DNA of 64,000 nucleotides from JAGOFO01 sp964522105 (GTDB lineage: Bacteria; Myxococcota_A; UBA9042; DTJE01): the NCBI GenBank assembly GCA_964522105.1, contig CAZFVA010000017.1, forward strand, positions 3,327 through 67,326, written 5' to 3'. Positions 1 to 9,001 of this stretch are shown here, piece after piece. Every line of letters begins with the position of its first letter. Positions within the stretch are counted from its first letter, which is position 1. The position numbers and the translations under genes are program-made. The notes beneath the pieces are model-generated. The model did no database searches. It was given only the letters and a program-made list of their open reading frames with translations, and had not been told where the DNA came from.

Positions 1-1229
1 GATCCTGCGATGTTGCCCGAGTCCACATCAAGCGAGACCAGATTAAGCAGTCCCTGTCCGGAAAAGACGCTCGGGGCATGTACCTCGGAGCAGCTACCGA
101 TCTGCCGGCCTTCGGCGTAAGTCGCCGCGTTACCACCGGTCGTGGTCCAGTACTGCGGCAGCCACTCGGCAAGTGTGCGTGCACGAATCTTTTCGATGTT
201 GCGGGTGATCATGGCGTCAAAGATGGCATTGATTTCTTCAGGTGCCGGCCGGACGTCCTCGCCATTGGGACCATACATGACCAGGTCCGCAGGCCAGTAC
301 TCGAGGTCATAAATTGACTGGTAATTGTTCAGCACAAGATAGACTTTGTCGGCAATGCGGCGGCTGTCGGCCGTGTAGCCCTCGAAGAAAAATTCCTTGA
401 GGATGCGGGGGTTTGCCCTGTCCGCCAGACTGACGACGGTCACCGTTGTAACCGGGCGATACTCGTAGTAATAGTAGGGCTCTTCTTCCACGAAGTCTTC
501 TTCAACATCGGTCGACGACGATCCACTGTCGATCTGGTCAATGACGTCGGTTGTGTCGGGCTTCGGGGTATCATCTTCCCCGTTGTTACGACGAGGCGCA
601 TCCTTAACTACTTCAAAAAGATTAGCGCTTCCGAGCACGATGGCCTTGTCGCCGTCCAGGAAGAAACTGGACGCCCATGTGCCCAGCGTAACCCGTCCCA
701 CCTCTTCGGTCTGCGCAGCCGGCCAGGACTTGACCACGACCAGGTCGCGGTCACTCAGCACGTAGATGTACTGGCCGTCGGTCTTGACGCGATCGGCCTC
801 GTCCACGCCCTCGACCTGAGTGTTGGTCTCGCTGTATTCGTCGGGCGTCTTATCGTCCCCGGAGCCACCTGCATCGGGAGTGGGGGTTCCGTCATTGGCC
901 CATTCTTCGTCGAGGCCGCCGCGATACCAGCCGCAGTCATCGGGGGTCAGAACGCAGCGTCGGTTCGCCTCGACCGCCAGCGTCATCTGTGTGATAACCC
1001 CTTCCTCGATCCAGGCCTCGGCCTCATCGCAGCCTGTGGCCGCAGTCAAAGCAGCAGACTGCGTCCAGTCGAGGCTCATGACTTCGCCGTTTGCCAGTGG
1101 ATTATTACCCTGACTGCAACCTGCGGACCCGAGTAACGCCAGTGCCGCGAGTGGCACTATTGCCAGTGATCGGAAAATATTCCGGCCAGTGGCCTGAATC
1201 GGGTGGGTATCAAGTTTTATATAACGCAT
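1..1229 (-). CDS. beta-propeller (PF09826-like) lipoprotein, C-terminus cut by window edge
   Basis: The frame is open from an ATG at 1229 to the left edge (409 codons), so the C-terminus is missing. The ATG is preceded by GAGGTGAACAC, a good ribosome site. Residues 1-38 form a lipoprotein signal ending in SAGC38. After an acidic low-complexity stretch comes TNTQVEGVDEADRVKTDG, the hallmark opening of the secreted C-terminal beta-propeller family (PF09826/COG4880). A repeat-like run follows (YIYVLSDRDLVVV, VTVVSLAD) with an acidic insert of D, E and Y residues. The family is extracytoplasmic and has no defined reaction. It lies downstream of the PhzF-like gene but behind a terminator hairpin, so it probably has its own promoter. 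Family assignment is firm; function is unknown. Confidence 0.85.
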   Translation of the reverse strand, partial: MRYIKLDTHPIQATGRNIFRSLAIVPLAALALLGSAGCSQGNNPLANGEVMSLDWTQSAALTAATGCDEAEAWIEEGVITQMTLAVEANRRCVLTPDDCGWYRGGLDEEWANDGTPTPDAGGSGDDKTPDEYSETNTQVEGVDEADRVKTDGQYIYVLSDRDLVVVKSWPAAQTEEVGRVTLGTWASSFFLDGDKAIVLGSANLFEVVKDAPRRNNGEDDTPKPDTTDVIDQIDSGSSSTDVEEDFVEEEPYYYYEYRPVTTVTVVSLADRANPRILKEFFFEGYTADSRRIADKVYLVLNNYQSIYDLEYWPADLVMYGPNGEDVRPAPEEINAIFDAMITRNIEKIRARTLAEWLPQYWTTTGGNAATYAEGRQIGSCSEVHAPSVFSGQGLLNLVSLDVDSGNIAG

Positions 1230-1286
1230 GTGTTCACCTCATACCGTTTCAAATGTGACACCATCATTCTACAGATCTCCTATAGC

Positions 1287-1310
1287 AAAATCAAAACCCC
1301 GGAGGCGGGG
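1287..1310 (-). terminator. Rho-independent terminator after the PhzF-like gene
   Basis: Read on the minus strand, a CCCCG-CCTC-CGGGG hairpin (1310-1297) is followed by TTTTGATTTT (1296-1287). It lies about 130 bases after the PhzF-like stop and before the beta-propeller lipoprotein start, so it should separate the two transcripts. Confidence 0.6.
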
Positions 1311-1442
1311 GCCGCGTCCCGGCTTGGAATCCAGAACACGAAGAATATTCTGGTAAATGAAATCAGGATTCTGGTGAAGTGGCCGTCAAGACCGGATTTA
1401 TGGTTTTTTAGTCCGCGAGGTTGCCTGCGGCACCCCGGCATT

Positions 1443-2231
1443 TCAGCGAATGTAGATAACGCCCTTTTTGTACAGGACTGCGTTTCCGGCTATTGCGATG
1501 GTGTCGCCTTCGTATGTGCAGAACAGGGTGCCTTCGCGCCGGGAAAGTTGTTTCGCAGTCATCTGTGTCTTTTGCAGGACCCCGGCCCAGTATGGAACCA
1601 GCGAACAGTGCGCGGACCCGGTGACCGGGTCTTCAAGGATGGTCGCCTGCGGGGTGAAAAACCGGGAAACAAAATCGACATGGTCGCCGGGTGCCGTAAC
1701 GCAAACCCCTCCGGGGCTGAGGTTGATGCGGTTGAACGTTGCCGTGTCGATCTGGATGTTCCTGATGTCTGCCTCGCATGCATAGACAAAAACGTAGTCT
1801 CTGGATTTCAGGACCGCAACTGGTTTGATGCTGACCGAATCAAGCAGCACCTGCGGCGCGGTGGCTGGAACCGGTTCGCGGGTAGGAAGATGCATCTTTA
1901 CAAGGCCCCCGGCGATTTCGGTTCGCAGGATTCCGGATTGTGAAAAGAAGTCGACGCGGCTGCATTTTTCCACGAAATTGCAGACGGTGAATGCTGCTGC
2001 CAGCGTGGCGTGTCCGCACAGGTCCATCTCAATGTCCGGAGTGAACCACCTGATGTGGTAGCCGTCATTCAAGGCAAGCACGAACGCCGTTTCCGGCAGG
2101 CCGTTTTCCGCAGCAATGTTCTGCATCACGGCGTCGTCCGGCCATCTGTCAGTCAGCAGACAGACCGCCGCCGGGTTGCCGCGAAACAGTTCTGATGTGA
2201 ACGCGTCCACGTGGTAGTAAGGGATTTCCAT
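1443..2231 (-). CDS. PhzF-family isomerase/epimerase-like protein
   Basis: 262 aa, the usual PhzF length (260-300). The start ATG at 2231 gives the conserved opening MEIPYYHVDAF and has AAGG upstream. An in-frame ATG 33 codons earlier adds only unconserved sequence. Family marks: FRGNPAAVC near residue 20, the catalytic-Glu segment NGLPETAFV, the DLCGHATLAAAF motif, and the second-half motif DPVTGSAHC with the GHAT/GSAH pairing of the two pseudo-symmetric domains. PhzF proteins are cytosolic, cofactor-free, diaminopimelate-epimerase-fold isomerases. Only the phenazine member has a well-defined substrate, and no other phenazine gene is nearby, so the substrate is unknown. Confidence 0.9.
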   Translation of the reverse strand: MEIPYYHVDAFTSELFRGNPAAVCLLTDRWPDDAVMQNIAAENGLPETAFVLALNDGYHIRWFTPDIEMDLCGHATLAAAFTVCNFVEKCSRVDFFSQSGILRTEIAGGLVKMHLPTREPVPATAPQVLLDSVSIKPVAVLKSRDYVFVYACEADIRNIQIDTATFNRINLSPGGVCVTAPGDHVDFVSRFFTPQATILEDPVTGSAHCSLVPYWAGVLQKTQMTAKQLSRREGTLFCTYEGDTIAIAGNAVLYKKGVIYIR

Positions 2232-2410
2232 AGATTCATGACCTTGCGAGTGACTGACAGCGGACCTGCCACGCCTGAGTCCTTGATGCGCAGAATAAGG
2301 CATGAACAGGTTCATGTCATCGAATATCACTATCTGGACCTTGCCCCGTGGAATAGAATTAACCGGTCAACCAGCAGGGGTTGCCTGACATTGGCGACCA
2401 GGGTGTTCAG

Positions 2411-4927
2411 ATGATCCGCTCGACCGGGTTCGTTGTTTTGGCCGTTATCATCAGCGTGGGCTGTGCCCCCCGTGATATCCAGTCGAGCAGGCTGCCTGCC
2501 GCTGTTTCTTCGGTGGATTTGGAGCAGGCCGACAAGCTTGGTGATGCACTGCTGTCCCGGATGACCATCGAGGAAAAGATTGAGCTGCTCAGTGGCCGCG
2601 GACCGATGGAGGTTCCCGGGAATGACAGGCTGAAAATCCCCCCGTTTACGATGACCGACGGTCCGGTCGGGGTCGCATGGGGAAAGGCTACAGCGTTTCC
2701 GGCTTCGGTTGCGCTTGCTGCGTCATGGGATCCGGCGCTGGTGCATTCAATCGGACAGGCCATCGGACGTGAGGCGGCGCAACGCGGACGGGACGTTCTT
2801 CTGGGACCTTGCGTGAACCTGCACCGCCTGCCGACCGGAGGGCGAAACTTTGAAAGTTACGGCGAGGATCCATTCCTGGCCGGGGCTGTAGCGGCAGCAT
2901 TCGTCAGGGGTGTGCAGGATCGGGACGTGATCGCCTGCGTCAAGCATTATGCGGCCAACAACCAGGAATGGAATCGCATGAAGCTGGATGTAAGGATGGA
3001 CGAACGTACCCTGAGGGAGTTGTATCTGCCGGCGTTCAGGGAAGCCGTGATTAATGGCGGTGCCAGGTGCGTGATGTCGGCATATAACAAGGTCAACGGC
3101 GAATTCTGTTCGGAAAACCGGCATCTGCTGACTGAAATCCTCAAGGATGAATGGGGGTTTGATGGTTTCGTCGTTTCCGACTGGGGTGGTGTGCAGAGCA
3201 CGGTCGAATCCGCACTGGCCGGAAATGACCTGGAGATGCCGAAAGCGAAGTTCTGGGGCGACCGTCTGCTGGAATCCGTCCGTCGGGGCGAGGTCGCGGA
3301 GTCTGTCATCAACGACAAGCTCCGACGTACTCTGCGGGCGCGCATCCGGACCGGCCTGATTGACTCACGTGCGTCCGTGGTGGAAGTGCCTGGACCGATC
3401 CAGGCCCACAGGGACCTGGCGATGGAGGCAGCTTCGGATGGCATGGTTCTTCTGAAGAATGATCCGTCCATGCTTCCGCTGGACATCAATTCAATAAGTT
3501 CGATTGCAATCATCGGTCCCGGGGCCAGGACTGCCAGGGTCGGCGGCGGGGGAAGCTCGGAGGTTGATTCCTTTGAAGCTGTGTCCGCCTGGGACGGCAT
3601 GATTTCGGTCGCTGGCAGCCGGATTAAGATAGCTTACTCGCCGGGTGCGGCTCCTTCCGGTGACCTTATCCCGATTGAAACCAGATATCTGTCCACCCCG
3701 GACGGCAGTCCCGGCCTGCGTGGTGAATACTTTGCAGACATTGCCATGCAAGGGCAGCCCGAAATGACAAGGACCGACGAAACGGTCAACTTCAACTGGG
3801 GTTATGGAGCGCCACTGAAGGAGCATTACGACCGATTCGCAGTTCGCTGGACCGGAACGTTGAAACCACCACGTTCGGGGACTTATCGCTTTCATTCGGT
3901 GTTCGACGATGGCCTGCTGCTGCGAATCGGCGAGACCACACTGATTGACAGGCGGGGGGTTGTCGAGGCCAGAGACAATATGCAGACCGCTGACGCAACG
4001 ATTGAACTGGAAGCTGGCCGGGCATACCCGATCATTGTCGAGTACTTCGACAGTATAAGCCTTGCCCAGGTGCAACTGGGCTGGGACACTCCCGGGCAGG
4101 ACTCTGTCGCCGAGGCGGCGGAACTTGCCCGAAACAGTGATGTTGCGATCGTGTTCGCCGGCCTTTCAAGGAATCTTGAAAGCGAGGACAGGGACCGCGA
4201 GCGAATGGACATGCCGGGACAGGATGAACTGATTGAAGCAGTGGTAGCGGCCAACCCGCGGACAATCGTCGTTCTTCAGACCGGCAGTGCGGTGACAATG
4301 GGTAACTGGTTCAAAAAAGTCTCCGCTATTATCCAGGCCTGGTTCCCGGGCCAGGAAGGTGGACTGGCGATTGCCAGGGTGTTGTTCGGCATGGATGAGC
4401 CTGGTGGACGTCTGCCAATGACATTCTATGCGCGTGCCGAGGACTGTCCCGGTTTTGCCGGCTACAGATCGCCCGATCTGGTCGCGCCTTATGGTGAAGG
4501 TATTTTCATGGGTTACCGGCACCTTGATCGAGCCGGAATCGACCCGCTGTTCCCGTTCGGCCACGGTCTGTCCTACACGACCTTCAGGTATGACAGGCTT
4601 GACATCGCAGCGAGCGGCAAGGACCGTTGGACTATTTCCATAACTTTGACAAACTCCGGCAACCGGACTGGGACGGAGGTTGTCCAACTTTATGTCTCCG
4701 ATGAATTCAGCAGGCTGCCGCGTCCCCCGAAGGAACTGAAGGCGTTTGAAAAGGTAACACTGGACCCGGGGAAGTCGCGGACGATAACGATGGAGCTCGG
4801 GCGGCAGGCGTTCAGTTATTTCGATCCCGATGCGAACGGTTGGGTGCTTGAACCGGGCAATTTCGGGATTCACGCGGGCAGTTCATCTAAAGATATACGC
4901 CTTAATGGGGAAATCGAGATTCGCTGA
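2411..4927 (+). CDS. glycoside hydrolase family 3 beta-glucosidase-like lipoprotein with PA14 insert
   Basis: 838 aa. The ATG at 2411 is preferred because it places a lipoprotein signal (lipobox SVGC18) at the N-terminus. Order: GH3 N-terminal barrel (about 50-330), GH3 C-terminal domain beginning near 345 (MVLLKND), a PA14 domain inside it (about 430-560; LRGEYFAD to SGTYRFHSVFDDG), the rest of the C-domain, and an Fn3-like tail (about 690-830). The predicted nucleophile is Asp257 in FVVSDWGGV. Glu592 in NLESEDRDR is the likely acid/base. PA14 inserts at this site occur in GH3 enzymes that recognise oligosaccharides. It should hydrolyse beta-linked glucosides or xylosides at the surface or in the periplasm. 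It converges on the YtfJ-like gene two bases away. Confidence 0.93.
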   Translation: MIRSTGFVVLAVIISVGCAPRDIQSSRLPAAVSSVDLEQADKLGDALLSRMTIEEKIELLSGRGPMEVPGNDRLKIPPFTMTDGPVGVAWGKATAFPASVALAASWDPALVHSIGQAIGREAAQRGRDVLLGPCVNLHRLPTGGRNFESYGEDPFLAGAVAAAFVRGVQDRDVIACVKHYAANNQEWNRMKLDVRMDERTLRELYLPAFREAVINGGARCVMSAYNKVNGEFCSENRHLLTEILKDEWGFDGFVVSDWGGVQSTVESALAGNDLEMPKAKFWGDRLLESVRRGEVAESVINDKLRRTLRARIRTGLIDSRASVVEVPGPIQAHRDLAMEAASDGMVLLKNDPSMLPLDINSISSIAIIGPGARTARVGGGGSSEVDSFEAVSAWDGMISVAGSRIKIAYSPGAAPSGDLIPIETRYLSTPDGSPGLRGEYFADIAMQGQPEMTRTDETVNFNWGYGAPLKEHYDRFAVRWTGTLKPPRSGTYRFHSVFDDGLLLRIGETTLIDRRGVVEARDNMQTADATIELEAGRAYPIIVEYFDSISLAQVQLGWDTPGQDSVAEAAELARNSDVAIVFAGLSRNLESEDRDRERMDMPGQDELIEAVVAANPRTIVVLQTGSAVTMGNWFKKVSAIIQAWFPGQEGGLAIARVLFGMDEPGGRLPMTFYARAEDCPGFAGYRSPDLVAPYGEGIFMGYRHLDRAGIDPLFPFGHGLSYTTFRYDRLDIAASGKDRWTISITLTNSGNRTGTEVVQLYVSDEFSRLPRPPKELKAFEKVTLDPGKSRTITMELGRQAFSYFDPDANGWVLEPGNFGIHAGSSSKDIRLNGEIEIR

Positions 4928-4929
4928 GA

Positions 4930-5499
4930 CTACTTGGCCAGCAGTTCTTTGATCAGTTCCAGGCCTTTTTTCATCTCTTCTTCAGACATCTTGCCCGGTT
5001 TGATGTAATGGACTTTGCGGTCTTTGTCCAGAATGATGACGACGTCCTTGCTGTTGCAGTCGCCCAGGTTCCAGGCATTCTTCAGCAGGTGGTCGGGGTC
5101 GGTAAGGATCAGCGAATCGAACTTCTTTTCCTTCCCGCGCACTACCGACCGGATAATGCTGTTAGCCAGCCACGTATCTTTCATGTTCACGACGCCCAGT
5201 CCACGGAACTTCGCGCGGTCAAGGTCGGCCGCCTTCAGCATTTCGCGGAACGGCTCGTTCATGTCCTTTACGTCCGGATCGGAGTAGAAGACTGCCATGA
5301 CTTTGCTGCCGAGATCGGGAATTTCGGCGTCCTTGTCCTTGCTGTCCTTGACCTTGACCTGGTTGACTGTGTCGCCCTTGTTCAAGGCGCTTGCGTTCGC
5401 ACAGACAAGCGTGAAAGCGGCGGCCATCGTCAGCGTTACGGCGAACATCGACGCGCGGTATAAATGCTTACCGCAAAACAGAGCTTTAATCTGGACCAT
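4930..5499 (-). CDS. YtfJ-family periplasmic thioredoxin-fold protein
   Basis: 189 aa. The ATG at 5499 has GGAGG seven bases upstream; an in-frame ATG at 5544 has none. Residues 1-38 look like a Sec signal ending ANASA. The mature part matches YtfJ (PF09695/TIGR01626): KVMAVFYSDPD, a VVIILDKDRKVHY strand-turn and a C-terminal helix MSEEEMKKGLELIKELL. The thioredoxin-like fold has no CxxC; the only mature Cys is in LGDCNSKD, so a disulfide-redox role is unlikely. YtfJ function is unknown. The upstream region holds a 15-base tandem repeat that may carry regulatory sites. Confidence 0.8.
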   Translation of the reverse strand: MVQIKALFCGKHLYRASMFAVTLTMAAAFTLVCANASALNKGDTVNQVKVKDSKDKDAEIPDLGSKVMAVFYSDPDVKDMNEPFREMLKAADLDRAKFRGLGVVNMKDTWLANSIIRSVVRGKEKKFDSLILTDPDHLLKNAWNLGDCNSKDVVIILDKDRKVHYIKPGKMSEEEMKKGLELIKELLAK

Positions 5500-5621
5500 C
5501 AGGAATCCTCCAATGACGGAATTGGTTACTGCCAAGTCTGGCAACCAATCGATCTTACGTCAAGTATGACTTGGGCCGTCCGGCGTCCCGCTACAACCAG
5601 TCCCAATTTGTTTACATCTTT

Positions 5622-5651
5622 GGTATAGTCAACTTCGGTATAGTCAACGTC
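5622..5651. repeat. 15-bp tandem duplication in divergent promoter region
   Basis: Two adjacent copies of GGTATAGTCAAC(T/G)TC (5622-5636 and 5637-5651) differ by one base. Each copy contains a -10-like TATAGT on the plus strand and a -35-like TTGACT on the minus strand. It lies between the divergent YtfJ-like and FG-GAP genes, so it could be a doubled regulator site or doubled promoter half. No complete sigma-70 promoter with 16-18 spacing can be built from it. Confidence 0.55.
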
Positions 5652-5722
5652 ACAGGGCGCGTGTTAATCGGCGGTGGACCGGTAACCGGCGGCGCATGCG
5701 ACCCTGATTCCAGGGGGGTGCG

Positions 5723-8700
5723 ATGGACACCGGGAATCGTTTCAGATTGAGTCTGGCTTTCCTGCCGTGTCTGGCTTTCCTGTCATGCATCGCACTGACA
5801 ACCCTGTGTGGTTGCGACTCTTCGCCGTTCCCTTTTGATGCAAATGCCTGGAATGATGTTGGCCCGGGCCGTGATGGTCAGGACCGGGACGTGCAATTTC
5901 CGGATTCTTATTCCGGCGACGTCCTTTCGGCCGTGCAATTGATAACGTTTAAGACCCCTGACCCTTCCATACGTCCGGTCGTGTCTGGAAAGTATCGCGC
6001 AGAGTTCGTGTATCAGGACCAGGCCGATCTTCCGGCGACTCTGACAGTGGAGTTGCTTCCCCACCCCCAATTTGAACCACTGATCATCGCCGTTGACGGG
6101 TCCGGGACGTACTTCGTGGAAATCGACACGACGCTTGTGGCTGATGGAAAATGTTCCATCGAGGTCACCGCAGTCTCGCAGGACGGTCGAAGCTTTTCCC
6201 GCAGGGGCAAAATACTGGTGGATAACAATCCCCCGGTAATCGAGTTCCTGGACCCGACGCCACTGGAAGGTGCCGGATTCGTGGAAGACCTGCCGGTGCG
6301 CGTCAGGGTGACCGATTCAGGGTCGCTTGTGCGTTACGTCAAGATCACGGCCGGGGACTTTGTGTGGGAATGGCCGTTGACTGAAGGTGAGTCGGCGGCC
6401 GAGGTTGATACACGGGCTGTTGTTGAAGGCGAAACCGACGGGACATATCAGGACCTGATCATTCCGACTGAGGGCTGGTCCGGGGGTGACATTGTTCTGA
6501 ACGTGATTGCCCGGGACGGTCATGCAGACCGCGATGCCGTTGCGGAACGTCTACTTACGTTCGTTGAGAGGCCGGGTTTTGACGGTGGCGAAAGGATCGA
6601 CCTGCCCCTTGCTGAAGGCGAAATCTGCGTCAGCGTCGAGGGTATCCGGCTTGGACCGGCCAACGACGGTGACTGGGCTGTGCTTGCCGCAATCCAGAAG
6701 CCCACGGCGTTCCAGATGAACATCTATCAGCGGACAGGTGCTCGTCATTCGGCCCTTTTGATGACAGTGATGGAAGAGTTCTGCGCCGTGCACAAGATCA
6801 TCGACATGAACCTGGATGGAATGGACGACATTCTTGCCTGGTGCGGGTCGGGCGCCACTCGCCGCATCCTTGTGTTGCAGCAGACCGCCGAGCGCGTCTT
6901 CGTGGAAACTGATTCGCTGGCGACTGCGTACACGGTCAAGGATCTGGCGGCCGGGGATCTGAACCGGGATGGAATTCCGGATATTGCCTTTGTCAGCGAT
7001 GTCGAGCCCCTCTGGACCGGGATAATGTTGTCAACCACTGACGATGAAGGCGATTTCGCGGGATATGCCGCGCCTTCATTCTACTCTGGGGCCGTCAAGC
7101 CGAATCATGTGGCGATTGGACGGTTCAGTGACAATGAAAGTAACTCGGTCGTCGTGGGGGCAAAGGGTAGCGGGCTGGTCACGGCGTATCCTATCGACGA
7201 AAGCGGCGTTCCTTCAATGGGCGAAAACAGCAGCCTGGATCCAGATAATCAGTTTATAGATGACGTTTCGGACATGGTCGCGGTCAACTTCACCGACATC
7301 AACGCCGACAGCGACTCGCTGATTGTCGTCGATTCCATGAAGGCCGAGGTGATGGGTATCGCCAGGTTGCGGCAGGACGCGTCCCGCAGAGTCGAATCGG
7401 TCAGGGAATGGCCGATCGGTGTTCTGGCTACCGACATCGCTGCAGGTGATATTGACAGTGACGGTGTGGCTGATTTCGTCATCCTGTGCCCCGGTTCGAA
7501 CATGGTTGACGTCTTCATGGGCAACAGGATCGGTGGCTATTCCGACCCGGTTTTCGAAGGCACCCCTCTTGTTTCCGGGTCGGGCACCGACGTGACGCTG
7601 GCCGACATGGATATGGACGGATTTCTGGACATCGTCTTGCTTTATGGTCGGCAGCAGTTGAAGGTCATCTTCTATCGAAAATCTTCTGCGGGCGGGTGGT
7701 TTGACGGGTCGCATCAGGGCCTTCTTGCCCAGAAGCCGCTTTCAATGGCGACCGGTCATTTTGTGAAGCCGCTTTCAGGTTCGCGGGCAGCATTTCTGGA
7801 TGCGGCAGTTTTGTACAAGAATTTGGACGGTTTCAGCGAGATAGGTGTCTATTCATCGGACGAAATCGTCGGCATGCCGACCCGTCACGCTGGTGCAGTC
7901 ACTCTTGATGTGCGGACCGCAGTCGGTATCGTGGCCGGTAATTTCAACGTTGACCTTTCCAGCGGCGCTTTCAGTTCGACTACCCGTCCGGACGACTTGA
8001 TCGTTACTACGGAAGAGACTTTCAGCGAGGATAAACCTAACACCGCACGGATCGTGCTTTTTGAGGAGACAGGACACCGGACTATCCTCGGGTACTACGG
8101 TGGGATCAGGACAGCAAACCTGCCTCGTAATGCTGTGGTGGGCAATTTCGACGCAGGGTCGGGTTCCCGGGAAACTATGGATGTGGCCTTCATGGGGTTT
8201 TTTCAGGAGGCCGCTTTCAAGGATTGGATTCTGCAGCCGATGCTTGGCCTGATGGACGGGACTTTTTCCACCAACAGCAGCGTCATTGGTGAACTGACGC
8301 CGGTTTCAGTCGGGTATTTCAATCAACCGACGTTAATCAAGGCATTCCCGTTGAGGCTTTCGCTGAAGCGATATCTGGCGGGTACGTTATCCGCGCCTGA
8401 CATCATGTTGACGAACAGGCGTACTCATGACGTAACCATTTATATAAACAGCGGTTTCGGTAATTTTCAGTCCAGGGAACTGGGAAGTCTGGATTTTGCG
8501 GTCGGAGGGCAGCCTGTCGATGTTACCGCCGGGTACCTTAGAAACAGGATTAATAAGGACCTGGACGACACGGTTGCCGAAAAGCAGCTTCCCGATCTGG
8601 TGACGCTGCTGGCTAACTTCGTTCTGATTTCGTATTCCATGGATATGGATTTTCTGCAGCAATCCGGCGAAGACATCGGTTTTCTGGCTCCGGTGGTGCT

Positions 8701-9001
8701 GTCCGTTAATACCGGGGTCGCAGTGGCCGTTGAAGTCGCTGACATGAACTGTGACGGCATTCAGGACATTATCGTCCTGGACAATCAATTCTCGAAGGTC
8801 GTGATATTTCCCGGCCTGGGCCAGTTCAGGTTCGCCGAGCCCTACAGCTATCCGAGCGGTGTCGGTCCGTTCGCTATGAAGGTTGCGGACGTCGATGCCG
8901 ACGGAAGCATGGACATAGTTACTCTGGACAGCAGCGGCAAGACTGTCACGACTTTGCACAACGCTACGCAGGCTTGTCTGGATCAGGGGGAACCGAAATG
9001 A
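5723..9001 (+). CDS. FG-GAP/VCBS-repeat lipoprotein (tandem paralog 1)
   Basis: 1092 aa. ATG preceded by CAGGGGGGTG. Lipobox LCGC31. After the Cys comes SSPFPFD, then an Asp/Gly-rich tether. Two Ig-like segments (about 65-290) precede six FG-GAP/VCBS calcium loops of the D-x-[DN]-x-D-G-x-x-D type: DMNLDGMDD, DLNRDGIPD, DIDSDGVAD, DMDMDGFLD, DMNCDGIQD and DVDADGSMD. This predicts a seven-bladed, integrin-like, calcium-stabilised propeller displayed on the surface. Its stop overlaps the start of the next gene (ATGA), which has the same layout, so the pair is a tandem duplication that is translationally coupled. Binding partner unknown. Confidence 0.88.
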   Translation: MDTGNRFRLSLAFLPCLAFLSCIALTTLCGCDSSPFPFDANAWNDVGPGRDGQDRDVQFPDSYSGDVLSAVQLITFKTPDPSIRPVVSGKYRAEFVYQDQADLPATLTVELLPHPQFEPLIIAVDGSGTYFVEIDTTLVADGKCSIEVTAVSQDGRSFSRRGKILVDNNPPVIEFLDPTPLEGAGFVEDLPVRVRVTDSGSLVRYVKITAGDFVWEWPLTEGESAAEVDTRAVVEGETDGTYQDLIIPTEGWSGGDIVLNVIARDGHADRDAVAERLLTFVERPGFDGGERIDLPLAEGEICVSVEGIRLGPANDGDWAVLAAIQKPTAFQMNIYQRTGARHSALLMTVMEEFCAVHKIIDMNLDGMDDILAWCGSGATRRILVLQQTAERVFVETDSLATAYTVKDLAAGDLNRDGIPDIAFVSDVEPLWTGIMLSTTDDEGDFAGYAAPSFYSGAVKPNHVAIGRFSDNESNSVVVGAKGSGLVTAYPIDESGVPSMGENSSLDPDNQFIDDVSDMVAVNFTDINADSDSLIVVDSMKAEVMGIARLRQDASRRVESVREWPIGVLATDIAAGDIDSDGVADFVILCPGSNMVDVFMGNRIGGYSDPVFEGTPLVSGSGTDVTLADMDMDGFLDIVLLYGRQQLKVIFYRKSSAGGWFDGSHQGLLAQKPLSMATGHFVKPLSGSRAAFLDAAVLYKNLDGFSEIGVYSSDEIVGMPTRHAGAVTLDVRTAVGIVAGNFNVDLSSGAFSSTTRPDDLIVTTEETFSEDKPNTARIVLFEETGHRTILGYYGGIRTANLPRNAVVGNFDAGSGSRETMDVAFMGFFQEAAFKDWILQPMLGLMDGTFSTNSSVIGELTPVSVGYFNQPTLIKAFPLRLSLKRYLAGTLSAPDIMLTNRRTHDVTIYINSGFGNFQSRELGSLDFAVGGQPVDVTAGYLRNRINKDLDDTVAEKQLPDLVTLLANFVLISYSMDMDFLQQSGEDIGFLAPVVLSVNTGVAVAVEVADMNCDGIQDIIVLDNQFSKVVIFPGLGQFRFAEPYSYPSGVGPFAMKVADVDADGSMDIVTLDSSGKTVTTLHNATQACLDQGEPK

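Noticed and set aside
1203..1943. 246-codon open frame on the plus strand
   Set aside because: It lies antisense to the PhzF-like gene, has no recognisable domain, and arises from GC-rich third-position bias.
2947..3600. 217-codon minus-strand open frame, and another at 4166-4873
   Set aside because: Both are fully inside the GH3 gene and lack ribosome sites or family similarity; the GH3 frame has intact catalytic motifs.
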